NCBI GenBank assembly: GCA_020284085.1 | Contig: JACEVL010000773.1 | Coordinates: 150,001-214,000 of the forward strand | DNA: 64,000 nucleotides | Source of the DNA: Aporrectodea caliginosa | Taxonomy: Eukaryota; Annelida; Clitellata; Crassiclitellata; Lumbricidae | Reading direction: 5' to 3' | In this document: one piece after another, positions 49,201 through 58,242 of the stretch | Layout of the letters: each line of letters begins with the position of its first letter | How positions within the stretch are numbered: position 1 is the first letter of the stretch | Notes under the pieces: generated by a model | Told to the model about the DNA's origin: nothing | Databases searched by the model: none | What the model saw: the letters and a program-made list of their open reading frames with translations, nothing else | Position numbers and translations under genes: made by a program

Positions 49201-52200
49201 GGATGACATCGCTATCAGGGATCCACCTTCAGAAGAAAACCAAAAACACTGTAGTAACTTCAGAACAACATTTATTAGGCCATGAATGTTGAGCTGGGTT
49301 TTAAACCAAAATCTTGTGAACAATTAGTAATTAGTAACGATCAGCATTGCTGATAATGCACAGCGAAGGATGCCAAAGCTGACCAGAACCATGCCAAGGC
49401 CTTGCCAGCAATGATTTCCCACCCTCCCAAGAGGTTGTTAAAGACTTGCTAGGCACCCTTGCCACACACGGGCAAAAACAGCGGAAGCTGACCTGATTCC
49501 ACTGAACTTTGGGTTGCACAAGACCTGGAGAAGAGCCCAGAATCGAGACGTCTGGCTATACATCACGGAAACAGCACTGTTCTGGAGAAGAGCTCACCGT
49601 AGATGATGAGCATGCAGATACTCTACATGGGACAGTCTAATTATTAAAATTAGCTGAGAGTTCGTTATTGTTCCCGAAGGCAACAATGCATTAAAAACTC
49701 TGTCAAGCAGCCTTGGTGAACTAGAGTGCCTAAAACTGATTAGTTTGGAAATTAGACAAAGGCACTAAAGAGGTTTACTGCATAAATAAATATGTACATG
49801 AACGTATCAGTAAAAATAAAAAAATAACTGAATGAGTAAAGTACCGGGTGAGATTGCTGTAGACAGAGTATCGCTGAGGCCATCAGCATAGAAACAGTAG
49901 TATTCAATGAGATGGTCAAGAGAGGGCAGCAGGGGACCAGCATCAATGAAATACGTCGACATCTAACAACAACAGACATCAACACATACACACCTTTAAA
50001 TTAGATGCTTTATGCTTACTCGTTGACTTACTTAGTAATTATAATTGTAATTACTAATGTAAAAGGCATCAATTGATGATGAACCAAAACCAAAAACCAA
50101 GCCATAACGAGGTCAACATCCAGAAGATCATTCTGCCAAGACCAGCCTGGCAGCCTATCATGGATAAGCAAACTGAAAAAGTAGCAATTTGGAAAAGGTA
50201 AGTTGCTAAGACTCTGTTTTATAGCACCAGTGTCTAATCCGAAAGCATGAATTAAATAACACCGTTTTTCATCAATCCTACTTGCTCTGGCACCGTTTCT
50301 AAATACAAACTTACCCAATGACACTGAATAATAATGTAAAGTGATGATAATGATGAAGATGATGTTTACTATGATGATCATATTTTGGTTTTTGAATAGA
50401 TTGATCAATGTCATCATTTTCATAAAACTTAAGCAGACATAAAAATTGAGTTTATTTCAAACTGACAACAATTACTTTGAAATTTAAAAATCTATAAAAC
50501 AATTCATACAAATGAGTTGATCACGTAGTGCATCTTTTCCCTGGAGAAGCAGACGTCCAGGACCAATTTATCTGGCTCCCTGCTACTCTTTCGCACCAGG
50601 AAAAGACCGTCAGTGCAGCCGTTTTTATCCAGTAATTCCATCGATTGCTAAAAATTCACACAAAATTTTAATTCAGTTACAGCCTTCACATTCGTCGTTA
50701 TATTTGTTTCATCTTTTTAACGGTTTTATTTCCTGCAAGTTACCAAACTAACATTCATTGTCGGTTTTGTCAATAAATATGAAAAACAAGTCAGTGGTCT
50801 GAGTCAGAGAAATACAACCAAACTAAAAGCCATTTGTAAATGGCCAACATGATACACAGACTATTGGTATTATGCCATGTCACATAGGTATAGCAATAGG
50901 ACAGACAGTAAATGCTGGTGAGCAAGGATAACTTCAAAAAGGATGTTAAGTCCCAGACAAACCTTATGATAACAAAAGTATAGCTATATAAACAGAGAAA
51001 CTGGTAAAGAATGGTTAATTGTGCAGAATATTCTATGTAATGTAATTGTTATTTTAACAAAACTAAGTCTACTGCTATATGGTTATCAAAGCAAACACTA
51101 GTAATCTAATCTCCCTCTCAGTTTCTGCTTCATTACCTGCCTGTTGATGTCACCATGGTACCAAAGTTCCTGACTGGTTGAAGCTGGTGGAGGAATGTAA
51201 TTATCTGTCCAATGAGAAACATCACTGTAACAGTATTGTACGCAAAGCAGTGTAATAGTTCTTGTAGTACTCTAAAAGTGTTCGTTAAATCAAAAAGCAG
51301 TCTAATAAAAAAAATGCAACAAAAATGAGGAAGTTAAATCAAAACAACCAATGAAAATATCAAAAGACAGCCTCTTAATATTCATATCCACTTATAAGCA
51401 CAATGTTCAGCACGTTAAGTAAAGTCCTGTCATACGACAACTTGGAAAGCTGAAAATCTGCAGTACTCTCTATCTCATTGTCATTTTCAAGGATAGATGC
51501 AGTTTTCTTTTAGCTAGATATAAACATCATTTTGTGTTCTAAGAACTTCTAGCGTGAAGCACGGGAGCAATATTTCAGAATTTAGTTAGAGAATTCAACT
51601 TAGTACAGTCACTTATCAATAGGTCTTTAAATCCATGACACTTACCCAACATCTGTGCACAATCTGTATGTCCGTTGGTCATCGCCAACTGATACGGAGT
51701 TTTCTGATCAAAATTACGAGAGTGACATGGCACATCAAGATCAAGTAACATCTAGAGAACCCAAAACAGAAATTTACAACAAATCAGTCTTTCAATCAGA
51801 CATAACTGAAGCAATCAACTGTTGAGTAATTCATTTCTTCATTTACTCTCAGCCTTTAAGATCATTCGTGATAAACACACTTTCATTCGCTCTTTACATC
51901 AAATAATTCTGCAGTACAATCATTCATTCCCAATCTGTGTTCGTTTACCAACTGATTAACTCGTAATATTAACTGTTTACATTTAGGCTAAAATGTAATA
52001 CAGTCACTTAGACATCTATTGCAAGCATTTGTCTCATTAACTGCAGCTTAGCTTATCACAAAATCTATCATGCTAATATTCACAGCAAAATATTTGGTCA
52101 GTAATTACCATAACGGTTTCAATCAACCTGCAAAAGATATTTACCAGTACTGATGTCACTGAATTTGAACCACTTATTACTGTATATGCAATATCAGTAA

Positions 52201-55200
52201 GTTAAGACTGTGGCTGAAATTGCTTGTTTTCCCTCCAGACCCTTTGCCTCACCTTGACAGTCTGGATATGTCCAAGTTGTGCTGCAACGTGAAGAGCAAC
52301 ATTTCCTGAATCTGGAAGTCTTCGCTGCGGATTGGCAAATCCTCTGACCATCAAGATGTGGCCTGCATTTGCTTGGTTATGCTTACATGCCAGCTACAGA
52401 CACACATACACAAATGGAAACATGGTAAATTAACACTGTACAGCACAGGCTTCTAAGTTACATCAAGACGCTTTCTACCAGCTACTCAAGATTCTTTGTC
52501 TACCTGGATAAGATTTTCTGCCAAAGTCCGACGGCGGTCATAAGTTTCTACGTTGGTATTACATAATTTCTGCATCTCACTCTCTCTTATTCCAAATTAG
52601 AGAAATTAATGCAATCAGTAAAAAGAAAAGGTTTATACAAAATATGCAATCACTCATTAAATCAGCAGTTAACCCACCAATCAGTGAAAACTTGCCTGTA
52701 ATGGAGTGAATTTCTGTTTGTCAACAGCACTGACAGTTGCACCACGAAGAACAAGAGCTTCCACAACTGAATCAAGACCCTTGACGCAAGCCAAGTGAAG
52801 TGCCATACTACCTAAGCGAGAAAAAGACAACTGACCAACAGCTGAACACCACTGTCAGAATTCTTCACAGAATAGCTAACTGTGTTTTTTCTCATAGCAT
52901 TTGGATCCAACGAGGTGAAATAATGCTTTTAGTCAAATGTCTGCTGAATCCACACACAGCTGTTGTCAACTTGTCGGAGTCCCTAATTAAGCTCCTGTTA
53001 GTTTAGCCGTCTCTATCAGGCATGGGCACAAGAACCACAATTATCTTGGTAACAGATGCAACTAGGTTTGATTTTGTATGGCATTTCCAAAGTGACCACA
53101 TATAAGTGAATCTAAGAATTACATAGGTGATATTGCCTTTGTTCCCACCAAAGGTTGGCACATCACAGATTTGACATTCAAACCAGTGCAGCGAGTGCAT
53201 CGAATCTACCATTCCACATTATACAAACAAGTTCATGTATCACACATTAACCTGTCTCTCATGAATGTTAAATACGTGTCATCGGGAGGCCTAGAGCAGC
53301 TGCACATTATCCAGATTTGCACATAAACTGGACTGCATTGTACCATAGCAGAAACCCATCCAGAAAATGAGAGATTGCATAGCTCACTTATCGTCACACG
53401 TGTATGACTAACGTGTTTGGAAGTTCTGTCAAGACCTTCCTATTTCCACCTGCAAACACTGAAAATGAATTTCATCAATTACTACCAGAATTCATCTTAA
53501 ATGTCTGCCACTAATAATTAGTTTCACCCAGTCGATAGCTGCTGACAGACTGCCAAGAGGCCTACCTTTTCCATCTCGTTCATCCAGGTGAGGACATTGT
53601 GGATGACTTATGATCCAGAGTGCCTGCTGTGTGTTACCTTAAAAAACATTAACAGATATGTCTACACAAGAAGTACTAAATCAGTATACTTTGAACAGCT
53701 CTTGAAGGTTTCACATGCTTATTCATAATTACTAGTAAGCCGGTTGCTTTCAATGTTGGACATCAAATTTCATAATAAAAATCCCAACTGCCAGTCCATT
53801 GACCATTACATGCCCACGTGTGGAACTGTGGATGATGGGCTATCAAAGAAAACTGGGGGAACATGTTGGGGCTACAGACAAAACAAATACCTCCTGGTGA
53901 CATCTGGTGGTGGACAATCATTGGTGATTCATATAAACAAAGGCATTGCAAGGATATCAGATATGCCATCTATTGATATATGGCACAATATATTATATAC
54001 GAGATTCTATTAGGTTACGCGTCATTACCACCAGACATGTGTTAACTGCCTAACTCAGCTTCATCATAATAAAAGTAGCTAAGCACAGAGCACCAGCTTA
54101 TTCACGAGGGCTGTGCCATATCAGAGGGGTTGTCCAGAGATCGATGTCCAGTAGAGATCCAAGTTCCGTTGCCAAAGAGACCACAGAGAGGACGCAGCGC
54201 AGCAGTTTCACATACTGAGTCATTAATATTTAAACTCATTACATGTTGAGTCATTGATATTTAAATTACATGCTGCATCATTAATATTTAAATTACATGC
54301 TGAGTCAGTAATATTTAAATTACATGCTGAGTTGGTAATATTTAAATTACATGCTGAGTCGGTAATATTTAAATTACATGCTGAGTCGTTAATATTTAAA
54401 TTATATGACACTCTTCGTTTGGCATAGTGTACCTATCTTACTTTCCATATTCTACAAAATACCTTCATTTATGGCTTTGTGCAGAATGTTGGTGTATCCT
54501 TCAGAGATGGTGTGTGGGGGAGGTGATTGACCACCAGGACAGGGTGCTGTCAACTTGTAAGGAAATTCAGTGTTGTCCTTGCTATAGTAGTCAACTAGTT
54601 CGTTAAGACCTGGACAAAAAAACTAAAACGTAAACCTCCATAAATTACTACTACGGCAATGATTATTCAAATGCTGTAGCATAATTCTTCTGTCAATGTG
54701 TCACTCTAACACTGCATCACACTGCTTAACTGCATCATTCAGGCAGCAAGACACTGGGTTCTCACTGCTTGATTTAGGTTAAAACCCAACTATATTACAT
54801 GAAATTGAAATTATCCTAATTAGCTAGCCACAAAATCCTATCCAGTTGTTGGACTGATATGTCATACATAGTTTGCAGACCCAAAAACTAGAAAGATATA
54901 CCCCAGAGGCACTACACTTGGAACACGACAACTGATACAGTTCACTAAATACAAGTTACTGTACATTATCCTTCCAACTTCAACTTCATTAATTTATTTT
55001 ACAGCATATTTCTACCTAAACCTTTAAAATAATCAATTAAACGCTAATTATGTCTCAGACCAAATGTTAAACCTAATGTCTACACATGGCCATACTTTTG
55101 TAACCGCATTGTGTTCTGACAAAGCGTTAATGAATAAACGAATATTCTATTCTATTCTATACCTACCATTAAAGTGTGGACCAGTTTCCATGGTGTATGT

Positions 55201-56505
55201 ACAGTGTGCTGGATCGAAGTGGATTTGGAAGTGAATGCAGTTCGCGCCATGAGTGAACGACAAAACAAAGTCATCATCACAGGCTGTGCTACTACGGATC
55301 AGGAAGAAAACTTGATTGCCTTTTGCTATAAACCAAAAAACAACCTATACATCTAAAAATCGGTTATGATTATTAAAAATTATTATTAATATATTTACTT
55401 GTTTTTCGACTGAACTCGTCCTGGATTTTGACAAGAACACCAATTCTGCTTAGCAGCAAACAATGGTTGATACCATGAGCATTATTAGTATAAATAAGGT
55501 GCTTCTATTGACATCTAATTTAACTATATTTCACGAGTTCTCTTCAAGAATATATTTTGATGATTGCTAGAAATACCAACCAGGTACACCTGGTCGAACT
55601 CGAGGTTGGACTCCACTAACATCTATACTAACATTTATATATGTAACAAGATCAGGGGTGCAAAAAACCAAACTTTTTTCAAAATGAAAAGTTGGTTTTT
55701 TGGTTTTTGGTTTTATTTGGTTTTTTGTTTTGGAGATTTTCCTATTTCGGATCATAAACTCATAAAAATGGCATAATACCGCTCAAATTAATCAGATGCA
55801 TATAAATAAAATTAATTAGAACAGCAGAACCGTAGAATGTCATAAAACGAAGTTAACAAAGACCATACAACAATTGTCAAGAGACTTGAAGAGACGACAT
55901 TTTTGGCATTTATAATTTTGAAATTTGTAAAAAACCGAAAAACCAAAATTTTCAGATTTTTGGTTTTTTTTAAAACCAAAAACCAAAAAAACAAGCCTTT
56001 AACAGCCCTGAACAAGATGCGTCTGTGTCAAGCTGGTCTCTAAGAATAAACGAATATTGATTGATTAATTGATAAGACAGCGATGCAATAGAAGTTTACA
56101 TATTGGATCACTCACAGTAGGGCAATCAAAAGCACTTCTAGATTTGGATACTCCTGCTTTAGCGCTGGGCGCTAGCTAGCCAGGATAAGCGAATCAGCTG
56201 TTTACTTACTTACTTGTGGCACTCGTTAAGTTTATCGCGTTTTAACCAAGTTGTCTATTTAATTATTCTTTTATTGACTTTTTCGCGTCCTGACCATTTG
56301 CTTGCTTTAGTGTAGTTTCGGCTCCTTGTCTGTTGCTGATCTTTGACTTGTCGTGGTACCATTGAAATTTGCTGTAGAAATTCTTCCTGGTTTTAAAGTC
56401 CGATGCTAAAAGCTTTTCCAGGGCCGTCTTATCCGCCGACGACTGAGCGGCCACTTCGCCTTTCACAGTAGACCTTTTATGCGCATTTTTCAAGCCTCGA
56501 AACAT
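43023..56505 (-). CDS. SHARK: SHARK-type non-receptor tyrosine kinase (SH2-ankyrin-SH2-kinase), 18-19 coding exons
   Basis: Cytoplasmic kinase that docks on doubly phosphorylated tyrosine motifs and phosphorylates targets; in Drosophila Shark acts below the engulfment receptor Draper and in dorsal closure, and Hydra HTK16 is a relative. Eighteen exons join in phase to 744 residues; a 66-nt exon at 52504-52569 fits between exons 5 and 6 and would give 766 (numbering below). SH2-1: W49 to about 150 with FLIRSS, Arg81. Ankyrin repeats: about 173-335. SH2-2: W354 to about 445 with FLVRKS, Arg381. Kinase: GQGEYGSV 498-505, VAIK Lys523, HRD 614-616, DFG 634-636, Syk/ZAP-70-like activation-loop YY 647-648, APE 662-664, and the CW and RP signature of subdomain XI. 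All catalytic residues are present. Two introns have GC donors. Symbol given by architecture. It is divergent from importin-5. Confidence 0.93.
43876..43985 (-). mobile_element. Probable LINE/SINE tail (GATAA) in SHARK intron
   Basis: TAAGATAAGATAAGAATATTC then TTTAATGGACCAATTGC resembles the simple-repeat tail and last bases of a CR1-like element. Only a weak call. Confidence 0.35.
44045..44171 (-). CDS. SHARK: SHARK kinase exon, APE and alpha-F
   Basis: 127 nt; [20 protein letters not shown] then [20 protein letters not shown]. Confidence 0.95.
44298..44482 (+). mobile_element. SINE family A, 5'-truncated copy
   Basis: ACACTGTCAGTGGGAAGATG, AGGCTAAGAAAATGAACTCA and CATGGCTGCCTC, then TAAGGGACTGCTCTTCTTCG: the 3' part of the tRNA-Asp-like SINE in a SHARK intron. 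Confidence 0.8.
44925..45016 (-). CDS. SHARK: SHARK kinase exon, DFG and activation loop
   Basis: 92 nt; [20 protein letters not shown] then [10 protein letters not shown]. Twin tyrosines as in Syk-type kinases. Confidence 0.94.
45163..45440 (+). mobile_element. SINE family A, full-length copy
   Basis: Head GGTGCTCGATAGTGTAGTGG, loop CTGTCAA with GTC, B box GGGGTTCAAATTCC, body GAGGCAAAGAAAACGAAGTC and end TAAGGGACTGCTCTTC, then a TA tail. Collinear with 16262-15986. Confidence 0.88.
45441..45662 (+). mobile_element. LINE ORF2 end with terminus and tail
   Basis: A plus frame gives [20 protein letters not shown] and [10 protein letters not shown], then AGAGGCGCTATATAAATC and an ATACAA tail. 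It directly follows the SINE, either nested or tail to head. Confidence 0.8.
45842..46030 (-). CDS. SHARK: SHARK kinase exon, HRD loop, GC donor
   Basis: 189 nt, 63 codons; contains [20 protein letters not shown]. The only junction that keeps the next exon (VKICDFG) in frame is AAACAG before GCAGGA, a second GC-AG intron. Confidence 0.9.
46225..46420 (+). mobile_element. tRNA-derived SINE (family E), copy 2
   Basis: GGGTGATGGTTGAATGGTAA (A box-like), CAGAAGGACGCAGC, then CTCAGCCTTCCACCCCCTAG, GGGCAATGG and GCTGCCATATAAAATTTTGA. The same block order as 37305-37130, with the B box partly lost. Confidence 0.65.
46478..46692 (+). mobile_element. LINE ORF2 end with terminus and ATACA tail
   Basis: CACAATGGCTCAATCCAGAT to GAAGCGCTTTATAAATGATC and ATACA repeats. 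Close relative of 62748-62958. Frame-broken translation includes [16 protein letters not shown] where WNGLPPSLR would stand. Confidence 0.75.
46927..47073 (-). CDS. SHARK: SHARK kinase exon, VAIK lysine and alpha-C
   Basis: 147 nt; [20 protein letters not shown] then [20 protein letters not shown]. The catalytic Lys and alpha-C Glu are present. Confidence 0.94.
47434..47504 (-). CDS. SHARK: SHARK kinase exon, glycine loop
   Basis: 71 nt; [20 protein letters not shown] then GQI: the ATP-binding glycine-rich loop. Confidence 0.93.
47742..47796 (-). CDS. SHARK: SHARK linker exon b
   Basis: 55 nt; [18 protein letters not shown]. Short but with clean splice sites and correct phase to both neighbours. 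Confidence 0.82.
47929..48687 (+). mobile_element. Non-autonomous Helitron, 759 bp
   Basis: Begins TCTATATATATAATCC directly after an A and ends CTAG directly before a T, as Helitrons insert between A and T without duplication. Eight bases before CTAG lies a GC-rich hairpin ACCCGG/CCGGGT. No Rep/helicase coding. Sits in a SHARK intron. Confidence 0.82.
49144..49226 (-). CDS. SHARK: SHARK linker exon a
   Basis: 83 nt; [20 protein letters not shown] then LIPDRDL, a basic and Pro-containing linker to the kinase. Confidence 0.88.
49227..49844. other. SHARK intron, nothing further recognised
   Basis: Short frames only; no element ends were found. Confidence 0.4.
49845..49962 (-). CDS. SHARK: SHARK SH2-2 C-terminal exon
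   Basis: 118 nt; [20 protein letters not shown] then YYCFYADGL, the end of an SH2 fold. Confidence 0.93.
50510..50647 (-). CDS. SHARK: SHARK SH2-2 core exon
   Basis: 138 nt, 46 codons: [20 protein letters not shown] and HYVINSF. Donor ATTT before GTATGA. Confidence 0.93.
50648..51136. other. SHARK intron, nothing further recognised
   Basis: AT-rich intron sequence. The other SHARK introns longer than 300 bp without an entry (51205-51645, 51752-52252, 52812-53565) likewise show no recognisable element. Confidence 0.4.
51137..51204 (-). CDS. SHARK: SHARK exon opening SH2-2
   Basis: 68 nt; encodes [20 protein letters not shown] then RQ. The WYHGDI start is typical of SH2. Confidence 0.9.
51646..51751 (-). 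CDS. SHARK: SHARK last ankyrin exon
   Basis: 106 nt; encodes [20 protein letters not shown] then [15 protein letters not shown]; donor TTGG before GTAAGT. Confidence 0.92.
52253..52393 (-). CDS. SHARK: SHARK ankyrin exon (LACKHNQ...[13 protein letters not shown])
   Basis: 141 nt, phase 0 at both ends, acceptor CTGTAG, donor CAAG before GTGAGG. Contains the ankyrin signature [16 protein letters not shown]. Confidence 0.92.
52504..52569 (-). CDS. SHARK: Candidate in-frame 66-nt SHARK exon (cassette or constitutive)
   Basis: Open phase-0 segment of 22 codons ([20 protein letters not shown] plus IQ) bounded by GATGCAG and a CAG/GTAGAC donor. It joins exon 5 to exon 6 without changing frame and would read LAENLIQLACKHNQ at the junction. 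The upstream pyrimidine tract is poor, so use may be regulated. Confidence 0.5.
52696..52811 (-). CDS. SHARK: SHARK exon 5 (ankyrin), GC donor
   Basis: 116 nt; only the CGCTTAG acceptor at 52812 keeps frame (the TAG four bases downstream would not). Encodes [20 protein letters not shown] to KFTPLQ. It ends CCATTACAG before GCAAGT, a textbook GC-AG donor. Confidence 0.88.
53566..53637 (-). CDS. SHARK: SHARK exon 4 (ankyrin)
   Basis: 72 nt; encodes [20 protein letters not shown] then DGK. Acceptor AAG, donor AAAAG before GTAGGC. Confidence 0.85.
54213..54412 (-). repeat. 27-bp minisatellite in SHARK intron
   Basis: About seven copies of TGAGTCGGTAATATTTAAAT and TACATGC. AATATTTAAATT is self-complementary-rich. 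The 9-residue open repeat is a by-product of the period. Confidence 0.9.
54463..54609 (-). CDS. SHARK: SHARK exon 3 (end of SH2-1 and linker)
   Basis: 147 nt; encodes [20 protein letters not shown], a Pro-rich [10 protein letters not shown] linker and a [11 protein letters not shown] helix that starts the ankyrin region. Confidence 0.92.
55095..55166 (+). mobile_element. LINE-like 3' tail abutting the SHARK exon 2 donor
   Basis: GACAAAGCGTTAATGAATAA, ACGAATATTC, then TATTC repeats that stop about 8 bp before the minus-strand donor GTAGGT. A similar AATAAACGAATATTGATTGA lies at 56046-56065. Confidence 0.55.
55167..55325 (-). CDS. SHARK: SHARK exon 2 (SH2-1 core)
   Basis: 159 nt; acceptor TTTATAG, donor AATG before GTAGGT. 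Encodes [20 protein letters not shown] with the phosphotyrosine-binding Arg. A pentanucleotide repeat starts almost directly after the donor. Confidence 0.9.
55653..56010 (+). mobile_element. hAT MITE, 358 bp
   Basis: Ends CAGGGGTGCAAAAAACC and, inverted, CAGGGCTGTTAAAGGC. The exact 8-bp duplication AACAAGAT lies at 55645-55652 and 56011-56018. Subterminal AAACCAAAA and its inverse are repeated many times. In SHARK intron 1. Confidence 0.9.
56295..56505 (-). CDS. SHARK: SHARK exon 1 (start, begins SH2-1)
   Basis: ATG at 56505, 70 codons plus one base, donor AATG before GTCAGG. The N-terminal 48 residues are basic and Ser-rich, then [20 protein letters not shown] opens SH2-1. No earlier in-frame ATG was needed. 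Confidence 0.85.
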
Positions 56506-58161
56506 TATTATCGTGTTAAAGTCTACCGTTGCTTAATGCAAAAACTTAAACTTTTAAAGTTATTCCATTCGCTTTCAACGCAGCGCCGCCTAATGTTTTC
56601 ATTAGCAAATCACCACACCTACGCACATGCTGATTTACCGTGTAGAACATTTAGCGCCATTCTCTGATGAATTTAATTTGTTTGTTTAATGAATAATGAT
56701 CATTAGGCCTACAGGTCATCTCGTGCTGTATGACTATAAAAGCTACTAATATTGTTATAATTATTGGAATTTTGTGTGTGTTGATCTGACTTTTCTGAAC
56801 TCTATCGATACTTGAAATTTCGAGATAGGCGTATCTACCACATCTGTACTGCTACGTATTTCAATCTCTGATTATCTTTCCCTAATAGGCCTATTCTGTA
56901 AGAAAATTTAATTGAAAACTCAAACTGGACCTGTAAACGGTCTGCCGAAATAATTTCTTCCACCTTTCTGCGAATATCCACTTAGGCTACTAAGCTAGTT
57001 ATAACTATCTGCATGCATGACTGTGTAGATTGAACATAGACTGGCGCTGACCATAAGAATCCAACTTACATAATTATATTATTTATTATAACTCGACTTT
57101 TGCAATTGCATGGTTGATCATGTAATAAAATAAGCCTGGTGCTGGTCTCGGTTTCCTGTCGCCGCTAGCATGGGGCTGAAACTTTTTCCGATATTCTACA
57201 TAATTATATTTTGACAATTTTGCATTATGTCCAGTTATGTGACCTACATTAAATTTAGGCCTACAGAAGAGCCCAAAATAATAGAGCAGCTGTCATTGCA
57301 GAGGCGGACAACCGTGCTCGTTGGGTTCACCTTGGGCAGCCGCTCAGCTGTCAATCAATTGCCACTGGTGTAACAACGCCAATAATTAATTATAGTTTGT
57401 AGGTCCTGTGAACACGGCTGTAGGGCGTGGTTTTCTAATAACCCTATAAAGGGTGCCCTATAATATCGCTTCGCTGGCGTGCATCAGCATTAGGCTACCT
57501 TTGTGACGGTGGCGATTTGTAATTTTCTTAAATTTTTATTGCGTCACTCGAGAATCTGCAGTTTATTGTATGATAGCGAAATAATGGTTGTGCGATTCTC
57601 ATTGTCGATATGAAACCTCGCGATTTACTAACATAATTATAAACGGATTTCCTTGAACTTTGATCGAGTTCTCGAATTTATGGGCTTCTTGTTACATTTA
57701 CGAGTCACCACACATAACAAATCCTATCCTGATTCATCCTCTAGCTCCACTACAGTCATGTCTCATCTTTCCAATTCTAAACACCATCTACGTGCACCGT
57801 CTGACTATCTCAATGCCCGACACTTAAATCTCGGTCTGGAACCGAACTCGACCTAACCTGCGTGTCGATTTTTTACCCAGCGCTTGCTGTTGATTTCTGC
57901 GACTTAGACTTTTTTGTTGCTGTAGAAATATTGAACTTATGTTTACGAATCAACCGAATCAAATCGAAGCGCTACAGAAACTCTATGCTTCTTCTACGAA
58001 GCAACACATTGCAGAGACAGTTATCGAAATAGACAGAACGGTACTTCGTTCAGTCCGTTGATTTTATTCGTAACTTCCGTTCGTCTATAGACTGTAAGTC
58101 TCTGCAGTGCGCCGTTGTTATATTTCCGGAACTGTGTCTTTCTTTTCAGTATACGCTCAAC
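56506..58161. promoter_or_regulatory. Divergent intergenic region between SHARK and importin-5
   Basis: 1656 bp between the two start codons, which face away from each other. No exon, microsatellite or transposon with clear ends was seen, in contrast to the rest of the window. It must hold both 5' UTRs and promoters, unless untranslated first exons lie elsewhere. A TATAAAGGG-type sequence occurs near 57446. Confidence 0.55.
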
Positions 58162-58242
58162 ATGGCGGTAGAGCAGGCGCAGTTCGAGACCCTTCTACAA
58201 AATCTCCTCAGTTCCGACAACAAAACGCGGCTCGAAGCTGAG
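58162..58242 (+). CDS. IPO5: IPO5 exon 1
   Basis: 27 codons from ATG (context CAACATGGCGG, good for initiation) to GCTGAG before GTATTT. Confidence 0.93.

Noticed and set aside
53744..54013. 89-codon frame in a SHARK intron as a nested gene
   Set aside because: No motif, no supporting splice sites, and equal-length frames on the other strand.
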